Shown: positions 26,679 through 36,305, counted from the stretch's first letter. The stretch: 64,000 nt of DNA from Gemmatimonadaceae bacterium (GCA_020851455.1 JADZCT010000037.1:1-64000); one strand, 5' to 3'. Numbers and translations: made by a program. Notes: a model not told the origin generated them from the letters alone.

Positions 26679-27559
26679 TGAAACGTCGCGACGAAGTGCT
26701 CGTCGGCCTGTTCGCCACCGTCGCCCTGATCCTTGGCTTCATGGGCGCGCTCTGGCTCGCGCGCGGCGGCCTGGCGCCCGGGTACCCGCTCTACGCGAAG
26801 TTCGTGTGGGGCGCAGGGCTCAAGCAGGGCCAGCCCGTGCTCCTCGCGGGCATCAACGTTGGCTACGTGGACGAGGTCACGCTCCAGCGCGACGGAATGC
26901 TGGTCGTCACCTTCCGTGTGCGCAACGACTACAAGGTGCCCAAGGGCACCACGGCCACGATCGAACCCAACGGTTTCTTTGGCGACATGCTCGTGGCGCT
27001 GAGGCCGTCGCTGCCGTCGCCCGACAATTTCGCCCCGGGCGACACCATCCCGCCGGGGCGCGCCTCGCCCAGCGTCGGCGACGTGCTCACCCGGGTGGAC
27101 ACGCTGGCGGGCCACCTCACCGCGCTCGCGGGCGCGCTCCGCAAGCAGGTGGTGGACGAGCACGCGCTCGACGACGTCCGCCGGGCGGTCGTCCGGGCCG
27201 GAGCCATGTTCGCGTCCATCGAGAAGCTCGCGGCCGACCAGGACGAGGAACTCCGGAAGACGGAAGCGTCGCTGCGGCGGGCGGCGAGCGCGCTCGACTC
27301 CACCCAGATTGACTCGACGCTGCGGAGCATCCGCGGCGCGGGATACGCGGCCGACTCTCTCGCGGCGGCGTTCCGGACCACGGCGGGCCGGCTCGACACG
27401 CTCCTGGACAAGCTGAGCAACGGGCCAGGCTCGGCCTCACGCCTCGTGAACGACCGCGCGATGTACGACGATGTGCGCTCGCTCGTCCAGCGGATGGACT
27501 CGCTGCTCACGGAGTTCCAGAAGAACCCGCGCAGGTTCTTCAAGTTCTCGATATTCTGA
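26675..27559 (+). CDS. mlaD: MlaD-family MCE-domain lipid-binding protein
   Basis: This 294-residue protein has one N-terminal transmembrane helix (about 8-30) and an MCE domain (about 38-118; GAGLKQGQPVLLAGINVGYV). A long C-terminal part predicted to be helical follows (about 135-285) and ends in a basic, aromatic tail (RRFFKFSIF). MCE proteins form periplasmic hexamers that hand lipids to MlaE-type permeases. The start overlaps the mlaE stop by ATGA; a second methionine follows at once. It is the last gene of the lptF-lptG-mlaE-mlaD unit. Confidence 0.9.
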   Translation: MMKRRDEVLVGLFATVALILGFMGALWLARGGLAPGYPLYAKFVWGAGLKQGQPVLLAGINVGYVDEVTLQRDGMLVVTFRVRNDYKVPKGTTATIEPNGFFGDMLVALRPSLPSPDNFAPGDTIPPGRASPSVGDVLTRVDTLAGHLTALAGALRKQVVDEHALDDVRRAVVRAGAMFASIEKLAADQDEELRKTEASLRRAASALDSTQIDSTLRSIRGAGYAADSLAAAFRTTAGRLDTLLDKLSNGPGSASRLVNDRAMYDDVRSLVQRMDSLLTEFQKNPRRFFKFSIF

Positions 27560-27628
27560 GCCGGCGTCGGGGAGGGCAACGCGCCCTGCGTGGCGCATTG
27601 CCCGCCCGGCCGGGACTGGCTGCAAGAA

Positions 27629-27660
27629 GAGAGGCCCGGGGCTTTCGCCCCGGGCCTCTC
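27629..27660. terminator. Strong hairpin between convergent mlaD and TonB-receptor genes
   Basis: A perfect 14-base inverted repeat (GAGAGGCCCGGGGC and its complement) with a TTTC loop lies between two convergent genes. There is no run of T after it on the plus strand. Position and symmetry suggest a two-way terminator. Confidence 0.7.
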
Positions 27661-27676
27661 CCGTACCGCGGCGGCG

Positions 27677-30600
27677 CTAGAAGCTGTACCGCACGCCCAG
27701 CTGCATCCTGTAGTTCGACGTCGCGTTCGTGCTGCTGGTGAACTTGGTCGTCGGGCTGAAGGTGTACCGCGCCCGCGCGCCCTTGCCGTCCGGGCCAAGG
27801 CCGTCCTTCACGATCATCGAGCCGGCTTCCTTCGAGCTGTACGAGAGCAGGTTGATGGAGCCGAAGCCCGACGAGGCATACCGGCCCCAGTCGGCGTTGA
27901 TCAGGTTCGCGAGGTTGAACACGTCCCACTGGATCTGGACGCGATTCGCCCACGAGTCCCTGAGGTTGCCCCAGCTCCCGAACAGCGAGCCAAGACGCTG
28001 CCGGACCGAAAAGTTCCACAGGTGGTGGAACGGCTCGGCGCAGGAATTGCGCTGCATGATGGTTCCGGCCTGATCCTTGAGGCACTTGTTCGAGTTGATG
28101 TAAGACTCGAGCGCGTCCTGCTGCTGCTGGATCGTGTAGCCCGAGAGCGCCGCGAAGATGATCTCGCTGGAATCGCGCACGTTCTTCGGGATGTACATGA
28201 GATCGTTGCCGATGCCGTCGCCGTTCATGTCGCCGCTCGACGACCCGCCGTACGTGTAGTGGAACCGCTGGCCGCTCTCCCCGGTGTACTGGAGCGAGAG
28301 GTCGGTGCCGGTTGACGGGAAGGTGTACGTGCTGGTGAACACGATCCGGTGCGGCGACTCGAAGATCGAGTGGCCGAGGTCCTGCACGTTCTGCGCTACT
28401 GCGCCGTACGACTTTCCGTACTGGTACTGCGAGATCGTCGTGGACGACGTAAGACTCTGCACGTCGCGCGCTACCGTGTAGGTGTAGAAGAGCGACGCCT
28501 CGAGGTTATTGATGTAGCGCCGCGTGAGGCCTGCGGTGAGCTGGTAGGTGTAGTCTTTGTTCGAGTTGGTGATCTCGAAGACCTGCGTCTTGCTGTACCC
28601 GCCGCTCTGCGTGGCTGCGGCCGCATTGTACGTGCCGCCCACGTGCACCGGCTGGAGTGGCGCCGGGCCGTACATCACGCGCCCGTAGCGGTCCACGCCC
28701 TGCGGGCCGCCAAGGGCGATGTTCTGGTAGAAGAGCTGGTTGAGGCCGCGCGAGTACATGCCCTCGACCGTGAGGACGTAGTTGTCGAACACCTCGCGGT
28801 CGTAGCCGAAGGTATAGCGGAGACTCTGCGGGAACTTCAGGTTCGGGTCGGCAAGGTCAACCTCGGAACCCGCGCTCGCGGTGAGCGCCGGACTGGTTGC
28901 GCCCGGGCCGGCGACGCACGCCGTCGGCGGGTTGGCGATGTTGGCCGCGTTGAACGCGGGCGGCCGGTTCGTCGCCGTGTTGGACGTCCCCGTGCACTGG
29001 AGCTGCTTGTAGCCCGAGAAGCCGGAGTTCTGGTACTCGTTCGACATCCAGACGAACGCCGGCTGGCCGGTGAAGATGCCCACGCCGCCGCGCAGCTGGT
29101 TGCGGCCGTCGCCGGTCACGTCCCAGTTGAAGCCAAGGCGCGGCGCGATCTGCCAGTTGCCCGACGGAATCCTGCGCGTGTCGCGCTTGAGCGTGTCGAG
29201 CACGCCCTGGTTGAGCGGCGGCTTGTCGTCGAAGAACGACGCGTCCGCGCGCAGACCGGCGGAGACGGTGAGCCGGTTGGTGGGCGTCCACTCGTCCTGC
29301 ACGTAGAAGGCGTGCGTCCGCTGGCGGAACCGCACGGCGCCGTCGCCCTCGGCAGGCACGCCCACCCAGTATTGCGACGGGAGCCCGTTCTGCAGCGAGT
29401 CAATCGAGTTGAACTGCCAGTAGCCGTAGCGCTGCTGGCCGAACAGGTTGCGCACCTTGTACCACTGGTTCTGCGTGCCGATCGTGAGCCGGTGGTTCGA
29501 CCCGAGCGGGTGCGTGTAGTTCTCTGTGATTTCGTACACGTCCTGGTCGAGCTGGTTGGCCTGCGACGACCGCTCGGCGCCGAGCTGCATCGAGACGCTC
29601 CCCGAGCCGCGCACGAGGATCTGGGGCGTCGTGGGCGGCACGAAGGTCACGCGCGCGTCGCGGATGTGCGTGAGCCCAGCGAAGAGCTCGTTGTACGCCC
29701 CGTTCGAGAACTGCGACTTGAGCTGCGCAACGTACGCACTCTTGTCCGACTTGAACGTGTAGCCGTTGTCGGTGAGCGCGAACGTCGAGCCCGATGACGA
29801 CCGGCTGAACACGTCCTGCTCCGCGTGCGCGTAGTTGTCGCGAACGGTGAGGATCGAGTTCCAGGGAAGCCCCTGGAAGTCGAGCCGGATGAAGGCGTTG
29901 GTCAGCGGGTTTTCGTTGGTGCGGAACGCGCCCGACGCCGGTGCGAAGCCAAACGGCTTCACGATGGACTGGACGCGGTCAATGTCGGCCTGAGTCGCGA
30001 CCGGCCCGCTCACGCTGCCGCCCACGTACGGCCCGGTGGCCGGGTTGTTCTGCGTCTGCGGCTCGAGGTTGATGAAGAAGTGCGCCTTGTCCTTCACGAT
30101 CGGACCGCCGAGCGTGAAGCCGTACTGCTCCTGCCGGTAGCCGCCGAGGTACGGCTGAGTGCGCGTGAGCGCCGAGTCGCGCAGGTAATAGTACACGCTG
30201 CCGAACATCTCGTTGGTGCCGCTCTTCGTCACCGCGTTGACGAGCACGCCAGAGAAGTTGCCGAAGCGCACGTCGTACGGCGAAAGGAGCACCTGGTACT
30301 GCTTCACCGCCTCGATGCCGATTGACTTGCCGCCGGCTTGGCCACCGGGTTGACCCGTGGAGCCAAGGCCGAACAGGTCCTTCTCGGTGGAGCCGTCAAT
30401 CTGGATGTTGTTGTAGCGGTTGTTCGCGCCGCCGCCCGAGAGGCCCGGGCCCGAGCTCGAGATCTGCGGCGCGAGCGAGACGAAGTCGGTGAACGTGCGG
30501 TTCAGCGACGGCAGCCGGTGCAGCGTCGAGTCGGTGACGGTCGTGCCCACCCCCGTCTTGGAGGGTGCGATGATCGGATCGGCCGTGGCGACGACCTGCA

Positions 30601-30961
30601 CGCTCGAAAGCTGCACGGCCGTCTCCTTCAGCACGAAGTCGAGACGCGTGGTCGTGTTGATGGAAACCGCCTGCTTCTCCCGGGTGTCGGGCGCAAAACC
30701 AATCCGCCGCGCCGTCACCGTGTAGTCCATCGCGGGCTCGATCCCGGAAATGAAATAGCGGCCCTCGACATTCGTCTCGGCGCCGCGCGTCAGGCCCGTG
30801 CTCGGGCTCTTCACCTGGACCACCACGCCAGGCATCGGGTTTCCGTTTCCGTCGGTCACGCGCCCGGCAATCGAGCCGGTGGTGACCTGTGCAAGCCCCG
30901 TCGTGCCGCTCAGGGCCAGCGCGATCGCGGAGGCCGCGAGTCGCCAACGCCACATTTTCAT
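27677..30961 (-). CDS. TonB-dependent receptor, Oar-like, with carboxypeptidase-regulatory domain
   Basis: This 1094-residue outer-membrane receptor has a signal peptide (ending GTTGLA-Q), an N-terminal carboxypeptidase-regulatory-like domain (about 25-112; SIAGRVTDGNGNPMPGVVV), a plug domain (about 130-245; NNIQIDGSTEKDLFGL, FSGVLVNAVTKSGTNEMFGS) and a C-terminal barrel ending in YSF. It is of the Oar type seen in Myxococcus and many Gemmatimonadota. The ligand is unknown. The start is the ATG at 30961, with GAGG seven bases before it; an ATG two codons later is possible. It stands alone, with a terminator on its 3' side. Confidence 0.93.
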   Translation of the reverse strand: MKMWRWRLAASAIALALSGTTGLAQVTTGSIAGRVTDGNGNPMPGVVVQVKSPSTGLTRGAETNVEGRYFISGIEPAMDYTVTARRIGFAPDTREKQAVSINTTTRLDFVLKETAVQLSSVQVVATADPIIAPSKTGVGTTVTDSTLHRLPSLNRTFTDFVSLAPQISSSGPGLSGGGANNRYNNIQIDGSTEKDLFGLGSTGQPGGQAGGKSIGIEAVKQYQVLLSPYDVRFGNFSGVLVNAVTKSGTNEMFGSVYYYLRDSALTRTQPYLGGYRQEQYGFTLGGPIVKDKAHFFINLEPQTQNNPATGPYVGGSVSGPVATQADIDRVQSIVKPFGFAPASGAFRTNENPLTNAFIRLDFQGLPWNSILTVRDNYAHAEQDVFSRSSSGSTFALTDNGYTFKSDKSAYVAQLKSQFSNGAYNELFAGLTHIRDARVTFVPPTTPQILVRGSGSVSMQLGAERSSQANQLDQDVYEITENYTHPLGSNHRLTIGTQNQWYKVRNLFGQQRYGYWQFNSIDSLQNGLPSQYWVGVPAEGDGAVRFRQRTHAFYVQDEWTPTNRLTVSAGLRADASFFDDKPPLNQGVLDTLKRDTRRIPSGNWQIAPRLGFNWDVTGDGRNQLRGGVGIFTGQPAFVWMSNEYQNSGFSGYKQLQCTGTSNTATNRPPAFNAANIANPPTACVAGPGATSPALTASAGSEVDLADPNLKFPQSLRYTFGYDREVFDNYVLTVEGMYSRGLNQLFYQNIALGGPQGVDRYGRVMYGPAPLQPVHVGGTYNAAAATQSGGYSKTQVFEITNSNKDYTYQLTAGLTRRYINNLEASLFYTYTVARDVQSLTSSTTISQYQYGKSYGAVAQNVQDLGHSIFESPHRIVFTSTYTFPSTGTDLSLQYTGESGQRFHYTYGGSSSGDMNGDGIGNDLMYIPKNVRDSSEIIFAALSGYTIQQQQDALESYINSNKCLKDQAGTIMQRNSCAEPFHHLWNFSVRQRLGSLFGSWGNLRDSWANRVQIQWDVFNLANLINADWGRYASSGFGSINLLSYSSKEAGSMIVKDGLGPDGKGARARYTFSPTTKFTSSTNATSNYRMQLGVRYSF

Positions 30962-31014
30962 ACCTTTGCCTCGAAATGAGGAGTGAGGGTGCTGCATGCA
31001 TTCTGCAGTCCCGA

Positions 31015-31044
31015 AAAATACGAACGCGGAATCGCCGCACGCAA
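31015..31044 (-). promoter_or_regulatory. Candidate sigma70-like promoter of the TonB-dependent receptor gene
   Basis: On the minus strand TTGCGT (31044-31039) and TATTTT (31020-31015) are separated by 18 bases. Transcription would begin near 31008, leaving a leader of about 47 bases before the ATG at 30961. The A/T run stands out from the GC-rich surroundings. Confidence 0.4.
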
Positions 31045-31160
31045 CGCACCGGAATCGGGCGTGACGCGCCCGAACCTGCCGGGGTAATTGACAACACGCC
31101 GGCGTCCACCCCCGACGGCGTGCATGGCCGGGCGTTCGTGACACCGGCGCAGATGGTTGG

Positions 31161-32534
31161 CTACCGGTTGGTTCGCCGCCTGCCGAGGGTGAACGCGTAC
31201 ACCGGCGCCCCGAGCGCAACCACGCCGAGCACCGCCAGCGTGCTCATCCGGCTGCCGGGCTGGATGACCGCGTTCGCGAGGAGGTAGAGGACGCTCAGCA
31301 CGAACAGGGCCGGGACGAGCGGGTAGAGCGGCACACGGAACGTGGGCGCGTAGTCCCGGCGCCTCCTCAGGCGGAAGACGGACGACACTGCCAGCGCGTA
31401 GAACGGCAGGAACGCGGTCACGAATGCGTCGGCCAGCGACTCGAACGTCCCGACGAGCACGAACACGATGCCGAGGATGGCAACGAGGATGATCGAGATG
31501 AATGGCGTGCCGCGCGAGGGGTGCACCCTGGCGAACATCGGGAAAAACAGCTTGTCGTCGGCCATCGCGAAGAAGATGCGCGGGCTCGTGAGCAGCACCG
31601 TGTTGAGCGTTCCGAAGGTGGAGATCATCACCGTGACAGAGACGAATATCACGCCCGCCGAGCCCATCACCACCTCTGCCACGTCCGCCGCCACCAGTTT
31701 CGACACCCGTACCTGCTCGACGGGCAGCACGGCCAGATAGCCGACGTTCGCCGCGAGGTACACAGCGAGCACGAGAAGCGTGCCGCCCACGAGCGCGCGT
31801 GGCAGGTTTCGCTGCGGGTTCGTCACCTCACCTGCGTTGTACGACACGTCCGCCCAGCCGTCGAACGCCCAGAGCGCCGACACGAGCGCGAGCCCGAACG
31901 CCGCCATCGTGAAGCTTCCGGGAGGCGCGGCCGGCGTGAAGTGGGCGGCCCCTCCGTGGGGAATGCCCCACGCGAGCGCGATGAGCACGATGAAGACGAG
32001 CCCGCCGTACTTGGCGAGCACCGTGAAGTTCACGACGGCAGACGACGTGCGCACGCCCACGATGTTGAACAGCGCCGTGACGACGATTGCCGCTACGGCC
32101 GTCAGGCGGACGCTCATCATCTGGCCGGTCGCCTCGCCGCCCTTCCCGGTCACGCGCAGGAAGTACTCCGCGAACGTGATCGAAATGGCGCCGAGCGAGG
32201 CGGCGCGGATCATCACGAGCTGGCCCCAGCCAAAGAGGAATCCCGCCAGCCGACCCCATCCCTCGCGGCAGAAGACGTACACGCCGCCGGTGCGCGGCAT
32301 CGCGGTCGCGATTTCGGCGAGCGTCAGAGCGCCGCAGAGCGCGAAGATCCCGCCCACGACCCACACGGCGAGCAGCGGCCCGGGCCCGGGCAGTTTGTCG
32401 GCGATGCCGGCCGGCGAGCGGAAGATCCCGGAGCCGATCGTCGAGCCGATGACTACCGCCGTCGCGCTCCAGAGGCCAAGGCGCCGCTGGAGGACGCCCG
32501 AAGGAGCCGGCGGCGATGCGGGAGCGTCATTCAT
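31161..32534 (-). CDS. APC-family amino acid permease
   Basis: This 457-residue inner-membrane transporter has about 12 transmembrane helices and the APC helix-1 motif GSTIGSGIFRSP (about 30-41), followed by ALCGALTLAEIATAMPRTGG (about 66-85), which is typical of LAT/YfnA-like members. It probably exchanges or imports amino acids; the substrate cannot be read from sequence. The ATG at 32534 is used. The 199 bases between its stop and the TonB-receptor start hold that receptor's likely promoter. Confidence 0.92.
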   Translation of the reverse strand: MNDAPASPPAPSGVLQRRLGLWSATAVVIGSTIGSGIFRSPAGIADKLPGPGPLLAVWVVGGIFALCGALTLAEIATAMPRTGGVYVFCREGWGRLAGFLFGWGQLVMIRAASLGAISITFAEYFLRVTGKGGEATGQMMSVRLTAVAAIVVTALFNIVGVRTSSAVVNFTVLAKYGGLVFIVLIALAWGIPHGGAAHFTPAAPPGSFTMAAFGLALVSALWAFDGWADVSYNAGEVTNPQRNLPRALVGGTLLVLAVYLAANVGYLAVLPVEQVRVSKLVAADVAEVVMGSAGVIFVSVTVMISTFGTLNTVLLTSPRIFFAMADDKLFFPMFARVHPSRGTPFISIILVAILGIVFVLVGTFESLADAFVTAFLPFYALAVSSVFRLRRRRDYAPTFRVPLYPLVPALFVLSVLYLLANAVIQPGSRMSTLAVLGVVALGAPVYAFTLGRRRTNR

Positions 32535-32638
32535 CCGCCAATGCTACGCCCGGTGCGCTTGTTGCGCGACCCCTCGGTCCGTTGAATACGGCGCTGCACC
32601 GGGCGATTCTTCACCGTCCCTACCAGATCCCCGGTTCC

Positions 32639-32887
32639 GTGGCCACACAGCTCGCCGACATCCTGTTCGTGATCCTCGCCGCCGCGATCGTCGTATCGCA
32701 GGCGCTCATCCTGCGCTCCACCGCGCGGGGCATGCGGCACGGCATTCCCGGCGACAGGGTGGCGCTCGAGTGGGCGTACGCGATCATTCCCGCGGTCGCC
32801 CTGGCAGCGCTGCTCGTTGCCACGTGGGCCGCGATGCACCCCGCTACGGTTGACGTGCGCGGCGTGGCGCCGGTGGCCGGCCTGTGA
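32639..32887 (+). CDS. Small membrane protein resembling the COX2 transmembrane hairpin
   Basis: This protein has 82 residues and two transmembrane helices (about 3-22 and 45-65). The second, LEWAYAIIPAVALAALLVATW, resembles helix 2 of cytochrome c oxidase subunit II, where the LExxWTxIPA pattern is conserved, but the copper-binding cupredoxin domain is absent. The stop overlaps the ctaB start by GTGA, so a role in a haem-copper oxidase or its assembly is likely. The start is uncertain: GTG at 32639 is chosen, but the frame is open further upstream (a TTG at 32583) and no clear ribosome binding site decides it. Confidence 0.6.
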   Translation: MATQLADILFVILAAAIVVSQALILRSTARGMRHGIPGDRVALEWAYAIIPAVALAALLVATWAAMHPATVDVRGVAPVAGL

Positions 32888-33780
32888 CGACCGAGACGGC
32901 GTCGCAGTCGCGGCCGCTCGCCGCCGACCTCCTCACGCTCACCAAGCCGCGGATAATCTCGCTGCTCCTGGTCACCACGGCGATGCCGATGTACGCCGCC
33001 GGATCGCCGGACCTCTTCACCCTCCTCGTGGTGATGGCCGGCGGCTACCTGATGGCCGGCGGCGCCAACGCGATGAACATGTACTTCGACCGCGACATAG
33101 ACGGCGTGATGTCGCGGACGCATACGCGCCCGCTCCCGTCCGGCCGGATGGCGCCGAAGGCGGTGCTGGCATTTGGCATCGCTTGCGCCACGGCGGCGAC
33201 CTTCATGCTGGGCCACCTGGTCAACGCCATGACAGCCACGCTCGCGCTGGCGGGCTTCTACGGCTACGCGTTCGTCTACACGCGGTGGCTCAAGCGCACG
33301 ACGCCGCAGAACATCGTGCTCGGCGGCGCAGCCGGCGCCTTCCCGCCTCTCGTTGGGTGGGCCGCGATGACAGGCGGCGTGGACCTCCGCTCGATCATCC
33401 TTTTCCTGATCGTGTTCTACTGGACGCCGCCGCACTTCTGGGCGCTGGCGCTCAACAAGCAGGTTGATTACGGGCGCGCTGGCATCCCCATGGCGCCCAA
33501 TGCCTGGGGGACGCGCGAGACGATTGACCAGATGTGGTGGTACAGCGTGCTGCTGGCGGCGCTCACCCTGCTGCCTGTTTGCATCGGGATGTTCGGGATC
33601 ACGTACCTCGGTGCCACCCTGCTCCTCAACGCGATCTTCCTGCACTATGCGTGGCGCGTCAAGCGGCACCGCGACGCCGACAAGCCGGCGTGGAGCGCGC
33701 CGGCGTGGACGCTCTACAAGTACTCCCTCCTCTACCTGGCGCTGCTCTTTGCCGCCATGGCGGTGGACCGCCACCTGTAG
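32884..33780 (+). CDS. ctaB: Protoheme IX farnesyltransferase
   Basis: This 298-residue membrane prenyltransferase (CyoE/CtaB) makes haem O from haem B and farnesyl diphosphate for haem-copper oxidases. It has the two Asp-rich motifs: NAMNMYFDRDIDG with SRTHTRPLPSG (about 60-85), and the later KQVDYGRAGIPM (about 195-206), within about nine helices. It begins with a GTG that overlaps the stop of the COX2-like gene. Its last 49 bases overlap the convergent APC permease gene. No oxidase subunit I gene is in this window. Confidence 0.95.
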   Translation: MTTETASQSRPLAADLLTLTKPRIISLLLVTTAMPMYAAGSPDLFTLLVVMAGGYLMAGGANAMNMYFDRDIDGVMSRTHTRPLPSGRMAPKAVLAFGIACATAATFMLGHLVNAMTATLALAGFYGYAFVYTRWLKRTTPQNIVLGGAAGAFPPLVGWAAMTGGVDLRSIILFLIVFYWTPPHFWALALNKQVDYGRAGIPMAPNAWGTRETIDQMWWYSVLLAALTLLPVCIGMFGITYLGATLLLNAIFLHYAWRVKRHRDADKPAWSAPAWTLYKYSLLYLALLFAAMAVDRHL

Positions 33781-35105
33781 AGCAGGGCGCCGGCGGCAAG
33801 CATCGCCGAGCCGGCAAGCGACATGCGCGGGGCGGAGATCCACGCGCTCGCCACGCCGGCCGCCGCGCAGACGACGAACGCGGCCGGAAGCCACGGATAG
33901 CCCACCACCCGGTAGGGGCGCGCACGGCCCGGCTGCACAGCGCGCAGGCGGAAAACGGCCGACGCGGCAAGGCCGAAGAACACCCAGTCGGCGAAAACCA
34001 CTCCCGACAGCAACGCACCCAGGGATCCGCGCGTGGCGAACAGCAGCACGAGCGACCACGCCCCGAGCAATACGAGGGCCACGTGCGGCGAGCCGAACCT
34101 CGGGTGCACGCGCGCGGCGAACCCCAGGAGCGTGCCGTCACGGCCCAGCGCGTAGAGCACACGCGCATTAGCGAGCAGCGCGACATTCACGAACCCGAAG
34201 ATCGAGAGCATGGCCCCGGCGGTGATTACGCTGGCGCCGGCATCGCCCAGCAGCCGCCGCGCCGAGTCGGCCGCGGCGGCGTCGCTCGCGGCAAGCCCGT
34301 CGCGCCCGAGCGCGTTCAGGTACGCCACGTTCGCGCCTGCGTAAACCACGATGACCACCACGACGCCCAGCGCCAGTGCGCGGGGCAGCGTCTTTCCGGG
34401 ATCGCGGATCTCACCCGCGACCATGCTGGTCTGCTGCCAACCGCCAATCGTGAACAGCACGGCGACGAACGCGGTGGCGAGCCCGGCTGCGAGCGGAGGA
34501 GCGGCGCCCAGCGTGGCTGCCGCGGCGGGGAGCGGCCCGCGCGGCACGAGCAGCAGCCCGGCCACGATGAGCCCCCCAAGCACCGCCAGCTTGGCGGCCG
34601 TGAAAGCGTTTGCGGCCGCCGTGCCCGGCCTCACCCCCAGCACGTTCAGCGCCGTCACCCCGGCGATCGTGATGGCCGCGGCACCCATCGGCCCGCCCAC
34701 GGCGCCAGTCGGGACGAACTGGCCGAGGTAATTGCCGAAGCTGAGCGCGACCGCGGCAATCGCGCCGCTCGCGATCATCAGGAGGATCATCCAGCCATGG
34801 AGGAACGCCGGGAGCGGCCCGAACGCCTCGCGGATGTACACGTACGGCCCGCCGGCCTCGGGGAGCATCGCCCCCAGCTCGCCGAAGGTGAGCGCGCCGG
34901 CCATCGCCACGGCGCCGGCAAGCACCCACATGCCAAGAATCAGCGACGGCCGATCGAGCGACGCAGCCACCTGCGAGGGCGTGAAGAAGATGCCGCTCCC
35001 GATGATGCCACCCACCACGAGGAGGACGGCCGATGCCAGGCCAAGCTCGCGCCGCAAGCCGCTCCCGCCTGGCCCCCGACGCGCCGGCGACGGCCCGATG
35101 TCCAT
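33732..35105 (-). CDS. APC-family amino acid permease (second copy type)
   Basis: This 457-residue permease has about 12 helices, the motif GGIIGSGIFFTP (about 32-43) and LTFGELGAMLPEAGGPYVYI. It is related to the permease at 31161-32534 but clearly distinct in sequence, so the two probably differ in substrate. The 3' end overlaps ctaB by 49 bases in the opposite direction. It starts at an ATG immediately (within one base) after the stop of the M24 peptidase gene, so the two may be cotranscribed, which would fit peptide breakdown and amino acid transport. Confidence 0.9.
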   Translation of the reverse strand: MDIGPSPARRGPGGSGLRRELGLASAVLLVVGGIIGSGIFFTPSQVAASLDRPSLILGMWVLAGAVAMAGALTFGELGAMLPEAGGPYVYIREAFGPLPAFLHGWMILLMIASGAIAAVALSFGNYLGQFVPTGAVGGPMGAAAITIAGVTALNVLGVRPGTAAANAFTAAKLAVLGGLIVAGLLLVPRGPLPAAAATLGAAPPLAAGLATAFVAVLFTIGGWQQTSMVAGEIRDPGKTLPRALALGVVVVIVVYAGANVAYLNALGRDGLAASDAAAADSARRLLGDAGASVITAGAMLSIFGFVNVALLANARVLYALGRDGTLLGFAARVHPRFGSPHVALVLLGAWSLVLLFATRGSLGALLSGVVFADWVFFGLAASAVFRLRAVQPGRARPYRVVGYPWLPAAFVVCAAAGVASAWISAPRMSLAGSAMLAAGALLYRWRSTAMAAKSSAR

Positions 35106-36305
35106 CTACACGATGGTGAGTGCGCGCTGGATTTCGACGGGCGTGACGACCAGATCGCGGTCGCCCACCCAGCAGTTCACTTCCGACCGCACGCCGAGTT
35201 CGCCGGCGATGTACACGCCGGGCTCGACCGAGAAGCCGACGCCCGGGATCAGCAGCCGCTCCTCGCGCGTCTCGAGGTTGTCGAGGTTGGGGCCCGAGCC
35301 GTGGAGGTTACGCGCGTCAATCGAATGGCCCGTGCGGTGGGTGAAGTACTTCGCGAAGCCGGCGCGTTCGATGACGCCACGCGCCGCGTCGTCGGCCTCT
35401 GCGCCCCGGATCTCAACGCCGCCCTCGACGCGCGAACGGATGAGGTCGAGCGCCGCGTCGCGCGCGGCGCTCACCGCGTTCCACACCTCGACGAGCCTCG
35501 GCGACGGCGCCCCGATGCTCGCCATCCACGTCTGGTCGGCCTGGGGGTGCCCGGGCTCGCCGGCCCAGAGGTCTATCAGCACCGCGTCGCCCACGCGCAG
35601 CGCCCGCTGGGGGCCATCCGGCCCGGGCTCGTAGTGCGGATTCGCTGCGTGCTCCGTGGCCGACACATTGGGGCCGTGGTCGCTGCAGATGCCCGACGCG
35701 CGGAACTCGCCGCGGATCCACTCCACCAGCCCGTGCTCGGTCACGGGGGTGCCCGAGCGCGCCGCAGCGCCTGCCCGCGCGAACGCCGCTGCGGCGATCC
35801 GCGCGAGGTGCTCCGCCGAGCGACGGTGGGAAGCAAGGCCCTCGGCTGTCCACACCGCGAAGAACCGCGAGACAAGCTCGGCGGAACTCGCAACCGTCGC
35901 TCCCGCGCGGCGCACGAGTTCCAGCACGCCCGCTGGCACCTGGTCCACCACGGGCACCGCATCGCCCGGCGAGTACTCCATGGCGACGCGCTTTCCGGCC
36001 ACGAAGCGCGCAACGTCCGCCTCGAAGGTCCGCCACGACACATATGCGCGCTTCTCCCACGCAGCCGGCCATCCGTCCCACGGCGCCTGTTCGATCGCGT
36101 GCGTGATCGCCACGGGGGCGCCGTCCACCGGCACCCATGCGAAGACCCTGCGCGTCTGCATCCCCTCGAGCCCAAGGAGCGAGCGGGCGATGGGGTTGAG
36201 CCCCCGGAAATCGTAGAGCAGCCAGCCATCGAGGCCGTGCGCGCGGATTGCGTCCTGCACCGTCGCGAGCGAATCGGGTGTCAGCACGGCGCGGGCGGCG
36301 GTCAC
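35106..36305 (-). CDS. M24-family metallopeptidase (Xaa-Pro dipeptidase-like)
   Basis: This 399-residue pita-bread peptidase has an N-terminal creatinase-like domain (about 1-160) and a C-terminal catalytic domain. Metal-ligand positions are visible as LIDLWAGE, ADQTW, HRTGHSID, FSVEPGVYI and RSEVNCW. The more usual G-x-x-x-D-x-T-R block reads QADQTW here. The GTG at 36305 overlaps the stop of the upstream V4R-like gene (GTGA) and is preferred to the longer frame. It would release amino acids from Xaa-Pro peptides in the cytoplasm, since there is no signal peptide. Confidence 0.85.
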   Translation of the reverse strand: MTAARAVLTPDSLATVQDAIRAHGLDGWLLYDFRGLNPIARSLLGLEGMQTRRVFAWVPVDGAPVAITHAIEQAPWDGWPAAWEKRAYVSWRTFEADVARFVAGKRVAMEYSPGDAVPVVDQVPAGVLELVRRAGATVASSAELVSRFFAVWTAEGLASHRRSAEHLARIAAAAFARAGAAARSGTPVTEHGLVEWIRGEFRASGICSDHGPNVSATEHAANPHYEPGPDGPQRALRVGDAVLIDLWAGEPGHPQADQTWMASIGAPSPRLVEVWNAVSAARDAALDLIRSRVEGGVEIRGAEADDAARGVIERAGFAKYFTHRTGHSIDARNLHGSGPNLDNLETREERLLIPGVGFSVEPGVYIAGELGVRSEVNCWVGDRDLVVTPVEIQRALTIV

